A stretch of DNA of 64,000 nucleotides from assembly GCF_001475545.1 (NCBI RefSeq), contig NZ_LDQC01000002.1, forward strand, positions 62,001-126,000, read 5' to 3'. Within the stretch, counting starts at the first letter, position 1. Every line of letters starts with the position of its first letter. Of this stretch, positions 1 through 8,339 are shown in pieces. The stretch comes from Curtobacterium luteum (lineage in GTDB: Bacteria; Actinomycetota; Actinomycetes; Actinomycetales; Microbacteriaceae). A program made the position numbers and the translations under genes. Under the pieces are notes generated by a model, which saw only the letters and a program-made list of their open reading frames with translations, was not told where the DNA came from and did no database searches.

Positions 1-746
1 AACACCGCCGTGCAGTCCCGCCACCGCAGGAGCTCGCGCCCCGCGTGGTACCCGAAGTCGGCCGTCCAGTCCCCGAGGATCGGCGCCACGACGGGCATGT
101 CGCGGTCCGACATCTCGCGCAGGAAGCCCTGCATCCGGGCATCGGCCTCGATCCAGTCCTGGGGTCCGGCGATGTGCCGGACGTACTCGTGACCGAGGTC
201 GAGCAGGTGCGCGGTGGCGAGCCGGGCGCCCTCCATCTGGTCCACCCAGAGAGCCGTCGGGTCCTCGCCGACGCTCGCGCGCATCGTGACGTACGGCGTC
301 CGGATGCCCAGCTCCTCGATGAGGTCGAACACCTTCTGCTGCGGGGCGATCACCACGATCCCCTCGACGTCGAGGTCGAGCAGGCGCTGGATGCTCTCGC
401 GCACGGCCTCGTCCGTGGTCTCGGTCAGGGTCGACGTCGTCACGTTGTACCCGCGGGCCACCGCGGCGTCCTCGATCGCCTGCAAGGCCACCGCGGGGCC
501 GTAGTGCGCCCGACGTGCCGTCAGGACGCCGATCGTGTGCGTCCGGCTGGTCACCAGCGCCCGCGCGGCCCGGTTCGGCCGGTACTGCAACTGCTCCATC
601 GCCGCGAGGACCCGGTCGCGGGTCTCGGCCCTGATGGCGTCCGAGTTGTTGAGGACCCGGGAGACCGTCTGGTGGGAGACCCCGGCGACCCGTGCGACGT
701 CGCGGATGCTGGGCGCACGCGACTGCTGTGCTCGCGTCGACGCCAT
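1..746 (-). CDS. LacI-family transcriptional regulator (C-terminus cut by window edge)
   Basis: Reads from an ATG at 746 leftward off the window, about 248 codons visible. Residues ~14-32 form the LacI helix-turn-helix (IRDVARVAGVSHQTVSRVL), followed by the hinge and a periplasmic-binding-protein-like sensor domain. The family are dimeric DNA-binding repressors released or activated by a sugar ligand. It diverges from the MFS/SDR/FAD oxidase/FGGY kinase operon, and a 16-bp operator-like palindrome lies 36 bp upstream of its start, so it is very probably the local repressor of that operon and of itself. The ligand cannot be read from the sequence. The missing C-terminus is only the window boundary. 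Confidence 0.93.
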   Translation of the reverse strand, partial: MASTRAQQSRAPSIRDVARVAGVSHQTVSRVLNNSDAIRAETRDRVLAAMEQLQYRPNRAARALVTSRTHTIGVLTARRAHYGPAVALQAIEDAAVARGYNVTTSTLTETTDEAVRESIQRLLDLDVEGIVVIAPQQKVFDLIEELGIRTPYVTMRASVGEDPTALWVDQMEGARLATAHLLDLGHEYVRHIAGPQDWIEADARMQGFLREMSDRDMPVVAPILGDWTADFGYHAGRELLRWRDCTAV

Positions 747-781
747 TCCTGCTCATTCCTGCCCGGTGTCGCGGCACGTCG

Positions 782-797
782 ATGTGCACGTTCACAT
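782..797. promoter_or_regulatory. LacI-type operator palindrome
   Basis: ATGTGCACGTTCACAT is a 16-bp palindrome with a single mismatched pair and a central ACGT, the usual form of a LacI-family half-site pair (TGTGnACGTnCACA). It lies between the divergent lacI and MFS genes. Binding by the adjacent regulator is inferred. Confidence 0.6.
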
Positions 798-857
798 TCC
801 GGGCCTGATCATTATGCACGCCTCGCTGCTCCACGCCACCCGGGTCCGACGGCGGAG

Positions 858-886
858 TTGTGTGGTCCGCCGCGATGGGGTACCGT
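858..886 (+). promoter_or_regulatory. Sigma-70-like promoter ahead of leader RNA
   Basis: TTGTGT at 858-863 and TACCGT at 881-886 are separated by 17 bp, giving an expected start near 893. It points toward the transporter operon, but the transcript would first meet the intrinsic terminator at 971-1023. Confidence 0.5.
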
Positions 887-892
887 TCACGC

Positions 893-1023
893 CGTATCCG
901 GCATATCGCGGATCACCACAACTGCAGATCGGCCGTCCGCCCGAGGACGGCAGTCGCTCCAGACCTCAGAGAACAGCGACACCCGCAGCGCCATCAGCGC
1001 TGGGGTGTCGCTGTTCTTTTTTT
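893..1023 (+). ncRNA. Candidate leader RNA or small RNA ending at an intrinsic terminator
   Basis: About 130 nt lie between the predicted start at ~893 and the T-run at 1017-1023. No coding frame is convincing. A first hairpin (GCCGTCC/GGACGGC, about 922-941) is followed by the terminator stem. The arrangement fits either a free-standing small RNA or a conditional terminator in the leader of the MFS operon whose first codon is at 1056. I do not recognise a known riboswitch or the 6C motif here. Confidence 0.4.
971..1023 (+). terminator. Strong Rho-independent terminator in the operon leader
   Basis: A perfect 14-bp stem (GAACAGCGACACCC at 971-984 with GGGTGTCGCTGTTC at 1003-1016) encloses an 18-nt loop that can itself fold, and is followed by seven T residues. 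It is 33 bp upstream of the MFS start codon, so it would cut off transcription into the operon unless antiterminated or bypassed. Confidence 0.85.
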
Positions 1024-1055
1024 GTGCCCACCGAACCCACCACGAAGGAGTGGTC

Positions 1056-2342
1056 TTGACCAAGTCCCGCAGACTGACGAGCTTCATCGTCCTGTCGATG
1101 ACCGGCGGCGTGATCTTCCAGGTCGCGTACATCCGGTTCGTCTTCCTCGCCGACACGGCGCACGCCCTCGACCTCTCGATCCAGCGCTACGGCGAGGTCA
1201 CGAGCATCTTCGGCGCCGTCGCCGTCGTCATGTACTTCTGCGGCGGCTGGTTCGCCGACCGGTTCTCGCCCAAGGCCCTCATCGTCGTCGCGCTCGCTGG
1301 CATGGGCCTGGTCGACCTCTGGCTGTCGACCGTACCCGGCGAGGCCGGGGTCGTGGTGGCGCACGTGCTCATGGCCGTGCTCGGCATGGGCCTCTACTGG
1401 TCCTCGCTCGTCAAGCTGGTGTCGATGCTCGGTTCGGCCGACGAGCAGGGCTGGCTGTTCGGCTGGCTCGAGGGCATCCGCGGCATCACCTCGACCGTGG
1501 TCGGCTTCGTCGGTGCGGGCATCGTGGCCGCGGCGATCGCGGAGTCGGCGGGCGTGCTGTGGGTGATGCGCATCTACGGCGCCCTCTGCCTGGTGTTCGC
1601 GGTCCTCGTCCTGCTCGTCGTCCGTGTGGACCGGGCAGCGCTCGCGGGTGTCGAGAAGCAGACCGTCACGCTCGGCCAGCTCGTCGCCGCGGCCCGCAAC
1701 AAGTACACCTGGCTGATCGGCGCCTCGATCATGCTGATGTACTGCTTCTACACGCTCCTCGGGTACCTGACGCCGCTGCTGCAGTACGGCTACGCGGTGC
1801 CGGTCGTGCTCCTCGGGGCGATCGGCGTCGTCCGGACCTACGTGTTCCAGATCGTCGGCGGCCCCGTCGGCGGGGTCCTCGTCGCCCGGTGGACGAAGTC
1901 GTCGCCGGCGTTCCTGCGGTGGGCCTTCGTGGTCGCGGCCGCGAGTGCCCTCGGGTTCCTGGTCCTGCCGCAGCAGCCGGCGCTCGTCTGGATCGCGGTG
2001 GCGCTGATGGTCGTGATGTGCGTCGCGGTGTTCACCTCCCGCGGCGTGTACTGGGCACAGGTCGGGGAGGTCGAGGTCCCGCTCGCCCAGCGCGGCGGAG
2101 TGATCGGCCTCGCGTCCGGACTCGCGTACCTGCCGGACGCCTTCCTGCCGGCGATCGCGGCGTGGTGGGTCGGCGACCCCGCGAACGGCGTGCCGCAGCA
2201 GGGCGGCGGCTACACGACGATGTTCGCCGTCCTCCTCGGCGCCGCGCTCCTCGGCGTCCTCCTGACCACCATCACGATGCGCGTCCGGTCCCGCGACCGC
2301 GCCCGCCGTGCCCTCGACGACACCGTCGTCGCCGCGGCCTGA
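1056..2342 (+). CDS. MFS transporter, first gene of sugar/polyol operon
   Basis: Predicted 428-residue inner-membrane protein with about twelve hydrophobic helices spread over its length, of the major facilitator superfamily. The TTG at 1056 is chosen because GAAGGAG sits five bases upstream and the hydrophobic first helix begins directly after; the frame is open far upstream but that part has no protein character. It heads a run of four same-strand genes with short gaps or a 4-bp overlap (SDR dehydrogenase, FAD oxidase, FGGY kinase), so it is probably the importer for the substrate those enzymes process. Regulation is likely by the divergent LacI protein and by the leader terminator. The exact substrate is unknown. 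Confidence 0.9.
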   Translation: MTKSRRLTSFIVLSMTGGVIFQVAYIRFVFLADTAHALDLSIQRYGEVTSIFGAVAVVMYFCGGWFADRFSPKALIVVALAGMGLVDLWLSTVPGEAGVVVAHVLMAVLGMGLYWSSLVKLVSMLGSADEQGWLFGWLEGIRGITSTVVGFVGAGIVAAAIAESAGVLWVMRIYGALCLVFAVLVLLVVRVDRAALAGVEKQTVTLGQLVAAARNKYTWLIGASIMLMYCFYTLLGYLTPLLQYGYAVPVVLLGAIGVVRTYVFQIVGGPVGGVLVARWTKSSPAFLRWAFVVAAASALGFLVLPQQPALVWIAVALMVVMCVAVFTSRGVYWAQVGEVEVPLAQRGGVIGLASGLAYLPDAFLPAIAAWWVGDPANGVPQQGGGYTTMFAVLLGAALLGVLLTTITMRVRSRDRARRALDDTVVAAA

Positions 2343-2365
2343 CCTCCCCCACGAAAGGACCACCC

Positions 2366-3142
2366 ATGGACATCCGCGACTTCTCGATGGACCTGTTCGC
2401 ACTCGCGGGCAAGCGCGCCGTCGTCACCGGCGGGAACTCCGGCCTCGGGCAGGCGTTCACGGTCGCGCTCGCCAAGGCCGGCGCCGACGTGTTCGTCCCG
2501 AGCGTCGTCGACGACGACGGCACGACCCGCGCGCTCGTCGAGGCCGAGGGTCGCCGGTACGCGTTCCTCGAGATCGACCTCACGTCGCCCGACGCCCCCG
2601 AGCGGATCGTGGCCGAGTGCGAGCGTGCCCTCGGCGGCATCGACGTGCTCGTCAACTCGGCGGGCATCTGCCTGCTCGACGATGTCGAGGCGTTCGACCG
2701 CGCCAAGTGGGACCCGATGGTCGCGGTGAACCTCACCGCCCCGTTCGCCCTCGGCCACGCGGTCGCGAAGCGGTTCGTCGCGCAGGGCTCGGGCAAGATC
2801 ATCAACATCGCGTCGCTGTTCGCGTTCCTCGGCGGCCAGTGGTCTCCGGCGTACGCGGCGACGAAGCACGGGATCGTCGGCTTCACGAAGGCGTACTGCG
2901 ACGAGCTCGCGCAGCACAACGTCCAGGTCAACGCGATCGCGCCCGGGTACTTCGCCACGAAGATCACCGAGCAGACCCGGTCGAACCCGGAGACGAACCA
3001 GCGCGTGCTCGACCACATCCCGGCCGGACGGTGGGGTGACGTCGCCGACCTCATGGGCGCGACCGTCTTCCTCGCCTCGCGTGCGTCCGACTACGTGAAC
3101 GGCCACACCCTGACCGTCGACGGCGGGTACCTCGTCCGCTGA
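2366..3142 (+). CDS. SDR-family NAD(P)-dependent oxidoreductase
   Basis: 258-residue short-chain dehydrogenase. The cofactor loop TGGNSGLG is at residues 21-28, NSAG follows near 96, and the catalytic Ser, YAATK Tyr and Lys lie near 149, 163 and 167. The segment around the active-site serine resembles KduD-type sugar-acid/polyol dehydrogenases, which act on C5 or similar carbons of sugar acids, but that likeness is not enough to name a substrate. The ATG at 2366 has AAAGGA about nine bases upstream. It lies 23 bp after the transporter and 50 bp before the FAD oxidase, and probably oxidises or reduces the imported polyol or ketose in the cytoplasm. Confidence 0.9.
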   Translation: MDIRDFSMDLFALAGKRAVVTGGNSGLGQAFTVALAKAGADVFVPSVVDDDGTTRALVEAEGRRYAFLEIDLTSPDAPERIVAECERALGGIDVLVNSAGICLLDDVEAFDRAKWDPMVAVNLTAPFALGHAVAKRFVAQGSGKIINIASLFAFLGGQWSPAYAATKHGIVGFTKAYCDELAQHNVQVNAIAPGYFATKITEQTRSNPETNQRVLDHIPAGRWGDVADLMGATVFLASRASDYVNGHTLTVDGGYLVR

Positions 3143-3192
3143 CACCGCACCCCGCCGTGCCCACCAGACACCCCTACGGAAGGACCACCACC

Positions 3193-4710
3193 ATGATCGA
3201 CTCGATCGCCACCCTCGACCGTGCCGAGATCCTCGCCCAGCTGGCCACCGTCGTCCGCCCCGAGCAGATCGACACCGATGAGCAGCACCTCCTCGACGCC
3301 AGTGTCGACCGCTTCAAGAAGTACCAGGCGGTGCACGGCATCCACGACGCCCCGACCCCCGTCGCCATCGTCAACGCCGAGTCGACCGAGGACGTCGCCG
3401 CCGTCCTCGCGTTCGCCGACGAACACCTCGTCAACGTCGTGCCCCGGACCGGGCGCACCGGGACCGAGGGCGGACTCGAGACGAGCGTCGTCGACACCAT
3501 CGTGCTCGACTGCTCCCGCATGGACGCGGTGCTCCGCATCGACCCGGAGAACATGCAGGTCACGGTGCAGGCGGGCGTCCCGCTCCAGCGCCTCGAGGAC
3601 GAGCTCCGAGCGCAGGGCCTGACCACCGGGCACTCGCCGCAGTCGAAGCCGCTCGCGCAGTACGGCGGGCTCGTCGCGACGCGCTCGATCGGGCAGTTCT
3701 CGACGCTGTACGGCGCGATCGAGGACATGGTCGTCGGCCTCGAAGCGGTGTTCCCGGGCGGCGAGGTCCGTCGGATCAAGGCCGTCCCGCGCCGCTCGGC
3801 CGGCCCGGACATCCGCCACGTCGTCATCGGCAACGAGGGTGCCCTCTGCGTCATCACCGAGGTCACGGTCAAGGTGTTCCGGTTCCAGCCGGAGAACAAC
3901 GAGTTCCACGGGGCGCTCGTCGACGACATGCGGACCGGCATCGCGATCCTCCGCGAGGTCGTCGTGAACGGGTTCCGTCCGTCGGTGGTGCGCCTGTACT
4001 CGCCCGAGGACGCGAACCAGCACTTCTCGCACTTCTCGAAGGGCAAGTGCGTGGTCGTGTTCGTCGCCGAGGGCCCGAAGGGCATCGTGACCGCCACCAG
4101 CGCGGAGATCCAGCGGGTCTTCGACCAGCACCCGCACGAGAAGGTCGACCCCGCGCTCATCGAATCGTGGTTCGACGACCTCAACTGGGGTCAGGACAAG
4201 ATCGACGCCGAGAAGGCCGCGATGCTCCGGGACCGGCGCCTCGGCTACACCACCGAGATCTCGGCGGACTGGTCGGCCGTCTGCGACGTGTACGACGCCG
4301 TGATGCACCGCATCCGCACCGAGTACCCGCACGCCGACGACCTCACGATGCTCGGTGGGCACTCGTCGCACAGCTACCAGACCGGTACGAACATGTATTT
4401 CGTGTACGACTACCGCATCGACTGCTCGCCGGAGGAGGAGATCGAGAAGTACCACATCCCGCTCAACGCGATCATCGTCGAGGAGGCGCTGCGCCACGGC
4501 GGTTCGATGGTCCACCACCACGGTGTCGGCAAGTACCGCACGCCGTGGGTCGAGGAGGAGCACGGCTCCGCGTTCGCGATCATGCAGGGGCTCAAGGCGC
4601 AGTTCGACCCGAAGGGCATCATGAACAAGGGCACGATCTTCCCGGCCGCCGGTGCGATCCAGGCCGCCGCCGCCGACCCGGACACCACGTTCGGGCGAAC
4701 CGGCGCATGA
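3193..4710 (+). CDS. FAD-binding oxidase (VAO/GlcD type, alkyl-DHAP-synthase-like)
   Basis: 505 residues. The N-terminal half is a PCMH-type FAD-binding domain (RTGRTGTEGG near residue 90 is the pyrophosphate-binding segment) and the C-terminal half is an FAD-linked oxidase cap. Near residues 441-447 is HHHGVGK, the histidine motif of the alkyldihydroxyacetonephosphate-synthase-like branch. Bacterial relatives of this branch commonly work as dehydrogenases on hydroxy acids or polyol derivatives. Start ATG 3193 has GGAAGGA ten bases upstream. It overlaps the following kinase by 4 bp, so the two are translationally coupled. The role in the pathway (oxidation of a sugar alcohol or acid) is inferred from its neighbours. 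Confidence 0.88.
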   Translation: MIDSIATLDRAEILAQLATVVRPEQIDTDEQHLLDASVDRFKKYQAVHGIHDAPTPVAIVNAESTEDVAAVLAFADEHLVNVVPRTGRTGTEGGLETSVVDTIVLDCSRMDAVLRIDPENMQVTVQAGVPLQRLEDELRAQGLTTGHSPQSKPLAQYGGLVATRSIGQFSTLYGAIEDMVVGLEAVFPGGEVRRIKAVPRRSAGPDIRHVVIGNEGALCVITEVTVKVFRFQPENNEFHGALVDDMRTGIAILREVVVNGFRPSVVRLYSPEDANQHFSHFSKGKCVVVFVAEGPKGIVTATSAEIQRVFDQHPHEKVDPALIESWFDDLNWGQDKIDAEKAAMLRDRRLGYTTEISADWSAVCDVYDAVMHRIRTEYPHADDLTMLGGHSSHSYQTGTNMYFVYDYRIDCSPEEEIEKYHIPLNAIIVEEALRHGGSMVHHHGVGKYRTPWVEEEHGSAFAIMQGLKAQFDPKGIMNKGTIFPAAGAIQAAAADPDTTFGRTGA

Positions 4711-6134
4711 CCCGGTACCTCGTCGGCATCGACAACGGCTCGCAGTCCTCGAAGGTCACCGTCTTCGACGAGCACGGCGGGGTCGTCGCCGAGGGACGGG
4801 TCCAGCTCCGGCCGAACCACACCCCGGCTCCCGGCGTCGTCGAGCATCCTGACGACGACCTCTGGGACTCGATCGCGGCCGCGTGCCGGCTGGCCATGCA
4901 GGCCTTCCCGGGCGACCCGTCCGAGATCGTCGGTGTCGGCCTGTGCACCATCCGGTTCTGCCGGGCGGTGCTCCGGGCCGACGGGTCACTCGCGCAGCCC
5001 GTGATGTCGTGGATGGACGCGCGTGTCGGCAAGCCCTTCGTCGCCGAGCACGACGACGTGGCGTACGTGACGACGTCCTCCGGGTACGTCACACACCGCC
5101 TCACCGGCGCGTTCCGGGACACCGCGGCGAACTACCAGGGCTCGTGGCCGATCGACACCGACACCTGGCGGTGGTCCGACGACGAGCGCGCGTACGCCGA
5201 CACCGGTCTGCAGCGGTCTCAGCTCGTCGAGCTCGTCGACCCCGGCGAGGTGCTCGGAGCCGTCACCGCGGAGGCGGCGGCCGCGACCGGTCTGCCCGAG
5301 GGGCTGCCGGTCGTCGCGACGTCGAACGACAAGGCCGTCGAGGCCCTGGGGTGCGGTCTGCGCGACCCGTCCACCCTGCTCGTGTCCCTGGGGACGTACA
5401 TCGCCGGCATGTCGGTCGGCGCGCGGAACATCACCGGTGCCCGAGACTTCTGGACGAACTTCGGCTCCGAGCCGGGACGGTACCTCTACGAGTCGGGTGG
5501 CATCCGCCGGGGCATGTGGACCGTGAGCTGGTTCCGCGACCTGCTCGGTCCTGACGTCGCTGCGGCTGCCGAGGCCGCCGGTGAACGGGTCGAGGACCGT
5601 CTGAACCGGGAGGCCGAGCAGGTGCCGGCGGGGTCCGACGGGTTGTTGACCGTGCTCGACTGGCTCGCGCCGACCGACGCCCCGTACCGGAAGGGCTCGA
5701 TCCTCGGGTTCGACGGACGGCAGGGGCGCGCGCACGTCTACCGATCCATCCTCGAGGGCATCGCGATGACGATGCGCGACCGCGCGGACGCGATGGGCGC
5801 CGAGCTCGCCACGCGGTACGAGCGCGTGGTCGTGTCGGGTGGCGGTTCGTCGTCCGACCTCATGATGCGGGTGATGGCGGACGTGTTCCAGCTGCCGACG
5901 ATCCGGATCGTCGGGGACAGCGCGGCCGGGCGGGGTGCGGCGATCTGCGCGGCGGTGGCAACCGGCGTCCACCCGACCTTCGACGCCGCGGTGCAGGCGA
6001 TGGTCGTCGAGCGTGACCGTTCCGCGCCGGTCACGGCGAACGCCGCGGTCTACGACGCGCTCCGTGCGGTGCACGCGGACGCGACCGCGCACACCGACGC
6101 GCTCTACCGTCGGACGGCGGCCGTCGTCGGCTGA
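4707..6134 (+). CDS. FGGY-family carbohydrate kinase
   Basis: 475 residues with the actin-like FGGY fold. The N-terminal phosphate-binding strand GIDNGSQSSK is at residues 7-16, and the C-terminal ATP-binding segment VVSGGGSSSD is present, followed by the GRGAA element. The family phosphorylates pentuloses, polyols or glycerol with ATP. The middle of the first domain appears shorter than in xylulokinases, and the protein is a little under the usual ~500 residues. ATGA overlap with the FAD oxidase stop shows coupling. With an SDR and an oxidase in the operon, a polyol-to-ketose-phosphate route is plausible; the substrate is not determinable here. It ends 16 bp before a palindromic element. Confidence 0.9.
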   Translation: MTRYLVGIDNGSQSSKVTVFDEHGGVVAEGRVQLRPNHTPAPGVVEHPDDDLWDSIAAACRLAMQAFPGDPSEIVGVGLCTIRFCRAVLRADGSLAQPVMSWMDARVGKPFVAEHDDVAYVTTSSGYVTHRLTGAFRDTAANYQGSWPIDTDTWRWSDDERAYADTGLQRSQLVELVDPGEVLGAVTAEAAAATGLPEGLPVVATSNDKAVEALGCGLRDPSTLLVSLGTYIAGMSVGARNITGARDFWTNFGSEPGRYLYESGGIRRGMWTVSWFRDLLGPDVAAAAEAAGERVEDRLNREAEQVPAGSDGLLTVLDWLAPTDAPYRKGSILGFDGRQGRAHVYRSILEGIAMTMRDRADAMGAELATRYERVVVSGGGSSSDLMMRVMADVFQLPTIRIVGDSAAGRGAAICAAVATGVHPTFDAAVQAMVVERDRSAPVTANAAVYDALRAVHADATAHTDALYRRTAAVVG

Positions 6135-6149
6135 CGCCACCACGTGGTC

Positions 6150-6190
6150 GGCTGGAGGCGCGGGACGGGCACGCACCGCGCCTCCAGGCC
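6150..6190. repeat. GGAGGC palindromic element, copy 1 (convergent junction)
   Basis: Inverted repeat with left arm GGCTGGAGGCGCGG and right arm CCGCGCCTCCAGGCC, loop about 12 nt. It lies between the convergent ends of the FGGY kinase (6134) and corA (6225), where it could act as a two-way transcription barrier. Same family as the copies at 10860, 15699, 30053, 42434 and others. Confidence 0.85.
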
Positions 6191-6224
6191 GCAGCCGGTC
6201 GCGTCCAGGGCGCGCCCGTCGCGA

Positions 6225-7274
6225 CTACAGCCAGTTGCGCTTGCGGAAGACCGCCCAGAGGACAGCCATGAGCACGAGCATCGCGACGATCGCGACCGGG
6301 TACCCGAACCGCCAGTGGAGCTCGGGCATGTCGTCGAAGTTCATCCCGTAGATGCCCGCGATGAGCCCCGGAGCGAAGAGGATCGCGGCCCACGACGAGA
6401 TCCGCTTCACCTCCTCGCCCTGCCGGTGCGCGGCCCGGGCGAGCTGGCGGCTCTCCTCGCCCTGGGCGAGGCTCGCGCTGGTCATCCGGCGCATCGCCTC
6501 GTTCTGTTCCTGGGAGACGAGCGTCGAGTGCAGGGTGAGGGCGTTCTCGAGCAGCGCCCGGAACGAGTCGACCCGCTCGGTGACCCGCAGGGCGTGGTCG
6601 AGCACGTTGCGCAGGCGGTGCTGGACCTCCTCGTCGACGCCGTACTTGTCGGCGCCGCGCAGCAGACCCGTGACCATGGCCGGCACCGGGGTCGTCGCGC
6701 GCTGGAACCCGAGGACCTCGCTGAGGAGCTGGTAGATGCGCTTCGAGACACCGGGGTCGACCTGGCCGGCGAAGAGCTGGTCCTCGATGGCGTCGATCTC
6801 CTCCTGGAGGATCTCCACGATCGGCGCGTACCCGTCGACCACCTCGTCGAGCACGGCCGCGGTGACCGCCTCGGAGCCGCGGGCGAGGAACTCCGGGTCG
6901 GCCTCGCACCGGGCGCGCAGCGCCGCGAGGTCCGGCCGCTCGGCGTGCCGGACGCTCACCACGAAGCGGGCGCCGACGAACAGGTGGACCTCACCGAACC
7001 GGACCTCCTCGGCGGTGCGGTCGTACCAGGCCGGACGGAGGACCAGGAACAGGGTGTCGCCGTACCGCTCGAGCTTCGCCCGCTGGTGACCCTTGCGGGC
7101 GTCCTCGACGGCGTTCTCGTGCAGGTCGAACTCGGCGGCGACGGCGGCGAGCTCGGACGGCTCGGGTCGGAGCAGCCCGATCCACGCGAGGTCGCCCCGG
7201 GTGGCGCGCGACGGGGTCGACGGCGAGTCGACGCGGTGTCCTGCTACGTAGACGGCGTTGTCGATCAGTGCCAT
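6225..7274 (-). CDS. corA: CorA-type magnesium/cobalt transporter
   Basis: 349-residue divalent-cation channel subunit. The long, acidic and helical N-terminal cytoplasmic domain is followed by two C-terminal membrane helices; the first ends with the signature GMN (IYGMNF), which forms the pore mouth in the CorA pentamer. The start at 7274 is chosen over a more upstream ATG at 7316 because AAGGAG stands about six bases ahead of it and the first strand begins there. It is a single gene, convergent with the upstream kinase operon and separated from the next minus-strand gene by 250 bp. No M-box-like leader was recognised. Confidence 0.95.
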   Translation of the reverse strand: MALIDNAVYVAGHRVDSPSTPSRATRGDLAWIGLLRPEPSELAAVAAEFDLHENAVEDARKGHQRAKLERYGDTLFLVLRPAWYDRTAEEVRFGEVHLFVGARFVVSVRHAERPDLAALRARCEADPEFLARGSEAVTAAVLDEVVDGYAPIVEILQEEIDAIEDQLFAGQVDPGVSKRIYQLLSEVLGFQRATTPVPAMVTGLLRGADKYGVDEEVQHRLRNVLDHALRVTERVDSFRALLENALTLHSTLVSQEQNEAMRRMTSASLAQGEESRQLARAAHRQGEEVKRISSWAAILFAPGLIAGIYGMNFDDMPELHWRFGYPVAIVAMLVLMAVLWAVFRKRNWL

Positions 7275-7524
7275 GGCGTGCTCCTTGCGGGTCGGGAGCA
7301 GGCAGGCGCGAACCACCCGTGGGCGGTGCGGGATCAGGGACGGGGCAGGCGGATCCGCGGGGGCAGGGTCCGTCGGCCCGATCGAGGATGGTCACCCGAC
7401 ATCGCGCCTCACCTGCCCTTCTGGTCGTCCGTGGGCTGCCTCGTGCAGCCGACCTCCGAGCGTACCCAGGAGCGTCGAGGGCGTCGACCCCGGTCGGCGA
7501 CCGCGGAGCCGGACCTGAGTGCCC

Positions 7525-8121
7525 TCACATGTCCCAGACGTCGCGGTTCGACGAGGCGACGGCGACCGCTCCGGCGCCGAGCGCCGCCATCACGTCGGCC
7601 TTGTCGCACACCAGGCCGCCGGCGATGATCGGGACGTCGGTGTCCGCCCGCAGCCAGGTGATCACGCGGGGCATGCAGCCCGGGAGGATCTCGATCGCGT
7701 CCGGTCTGGCCTGCTCCACGACGCGGGGGAGCTGGTGGTACGAGAACGAGTCGACCAGGAAGAACCGCTGCACCGCGACGAGCCCCGCACGCCTGGCGGC
7801 CCGGACGAGGTTCGACTTCGCGGACAGGACCCCGTCCGCCCGGGTGTTCGCGGCGAGCCAGGTGACGACGACCTCTCGGCTGGAGAACCCGTCGAGGAGG
7901 TCCACGTCGACGAGCACGGTCTTGCCCGCGTCCTTCGCTCGCTGGACGACCTCCGCGACGTCGAGCACGCTGCCGAACAGCACGAACACGACGCCGCGGT
8001 CCGAGGCGAGCACGTCGTCGAGCCCCGTCCGGTCCTTCACGCTCGCGATGACCGGGTCGTCGCGGAGGGCGTCGAGGAGGGCGTCGGCGGCACTGGTGGC
8101 ATCGCGCTCCGCGGTGGTCAT
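7525..8121 (-). CDS. GlpP-like glycerol-3-phosphate responsive antiterminator family protein
   Basis: 198 residues (201 if the in-frame ATG at 8130 is used; neither has a clear Shine-Dalgarno). The sequence matches the GlpP family (PF04309), a TIM-barrel protein that in Bacillus binds glycerol-3-phosphate and glpD leader RNA. Recognisable segments are VLVDVDLLDGFSSRE in the middle, DAIEILPGCMPRVI and the closing IIAGGLV and AVASSNRDVW. In actinobacteria the target is usually unknown, and no glp genes are in this window, so an RNA-binding role here is only inferred. It is monocistronic, with no gene in the 250 bp downstream. Confidence 0.85.
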   Translation of the reverse strand: MTTAERDATSAADALLDALRDDPVIASVKDRTGLDDVLASDRGVVFVLFGSVLDVAEVVQRAKDAGKTVLVDVDLLDGFSSREVVVTWLAANTRADGVLSAKSNLVRAARRAGLVAVQRFFLVDSFSYHQLPRVVEQARPDAIEILPGCMPRVITWLRADTDVPIIAGGLVCDKADVMAALGAGAVAVASSNRDVWDM

Positions 8122-8130
8122 ACGGACCAT

Positions 8131-8339
8131 TGTCGATGCCGTGCCCTGGGCGCGCGCTGGTCGGCTGCCCGGGTCTCGGCCGGTGCCGCACGAGTCCCGG
8201 TGTGAGCGGCATGTCTCGCGCTCGTGCACAGGAGGGCCGGGTGGGCACCAGTCTCGCCACGCAGGTGGCGCGCCCGCGCGCCCCCGCGCAGGCGGCGCGT
8301 CCGCGAGCCCGCACGCAGGCGGTGTGACCGCCCCGCGCG
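8131..8339. repeat. Non-coding spacer with imperfect GC-rich tandem repeat
   Basis: The 209 bp between the GlpP-like gene and idi holds an imperfect direct repeat of about 27 bp (core CGCAGGYGG) at roughly 8259-8324, slightly more than two copies. No gene or promoter motif was convincing elsewhere in it. Confidence 0.4.

Noticed and set aside
893-1023. Known riboswitch or 6C RNA in the MFS leader
   Set aside because: No recognised aptamer consensus, and the loops lack the runs of six cytosines.
860-3142. Very long open frames such as 860-3142 and many minus-strand frames of 300-900 codons
   Set aside because: In ~71% GC DNA stops are rare, so antisense and out-of-phase frames stay open. They are Arg/Pro/Ala-rich, have no domain motifs, and the real genes are on other frames.
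7275-7524. M-box or other Mg2+-sensing leader ahead of corA
   Set aside because: No recognisable conserved M-box core; only GC-rich sequence.
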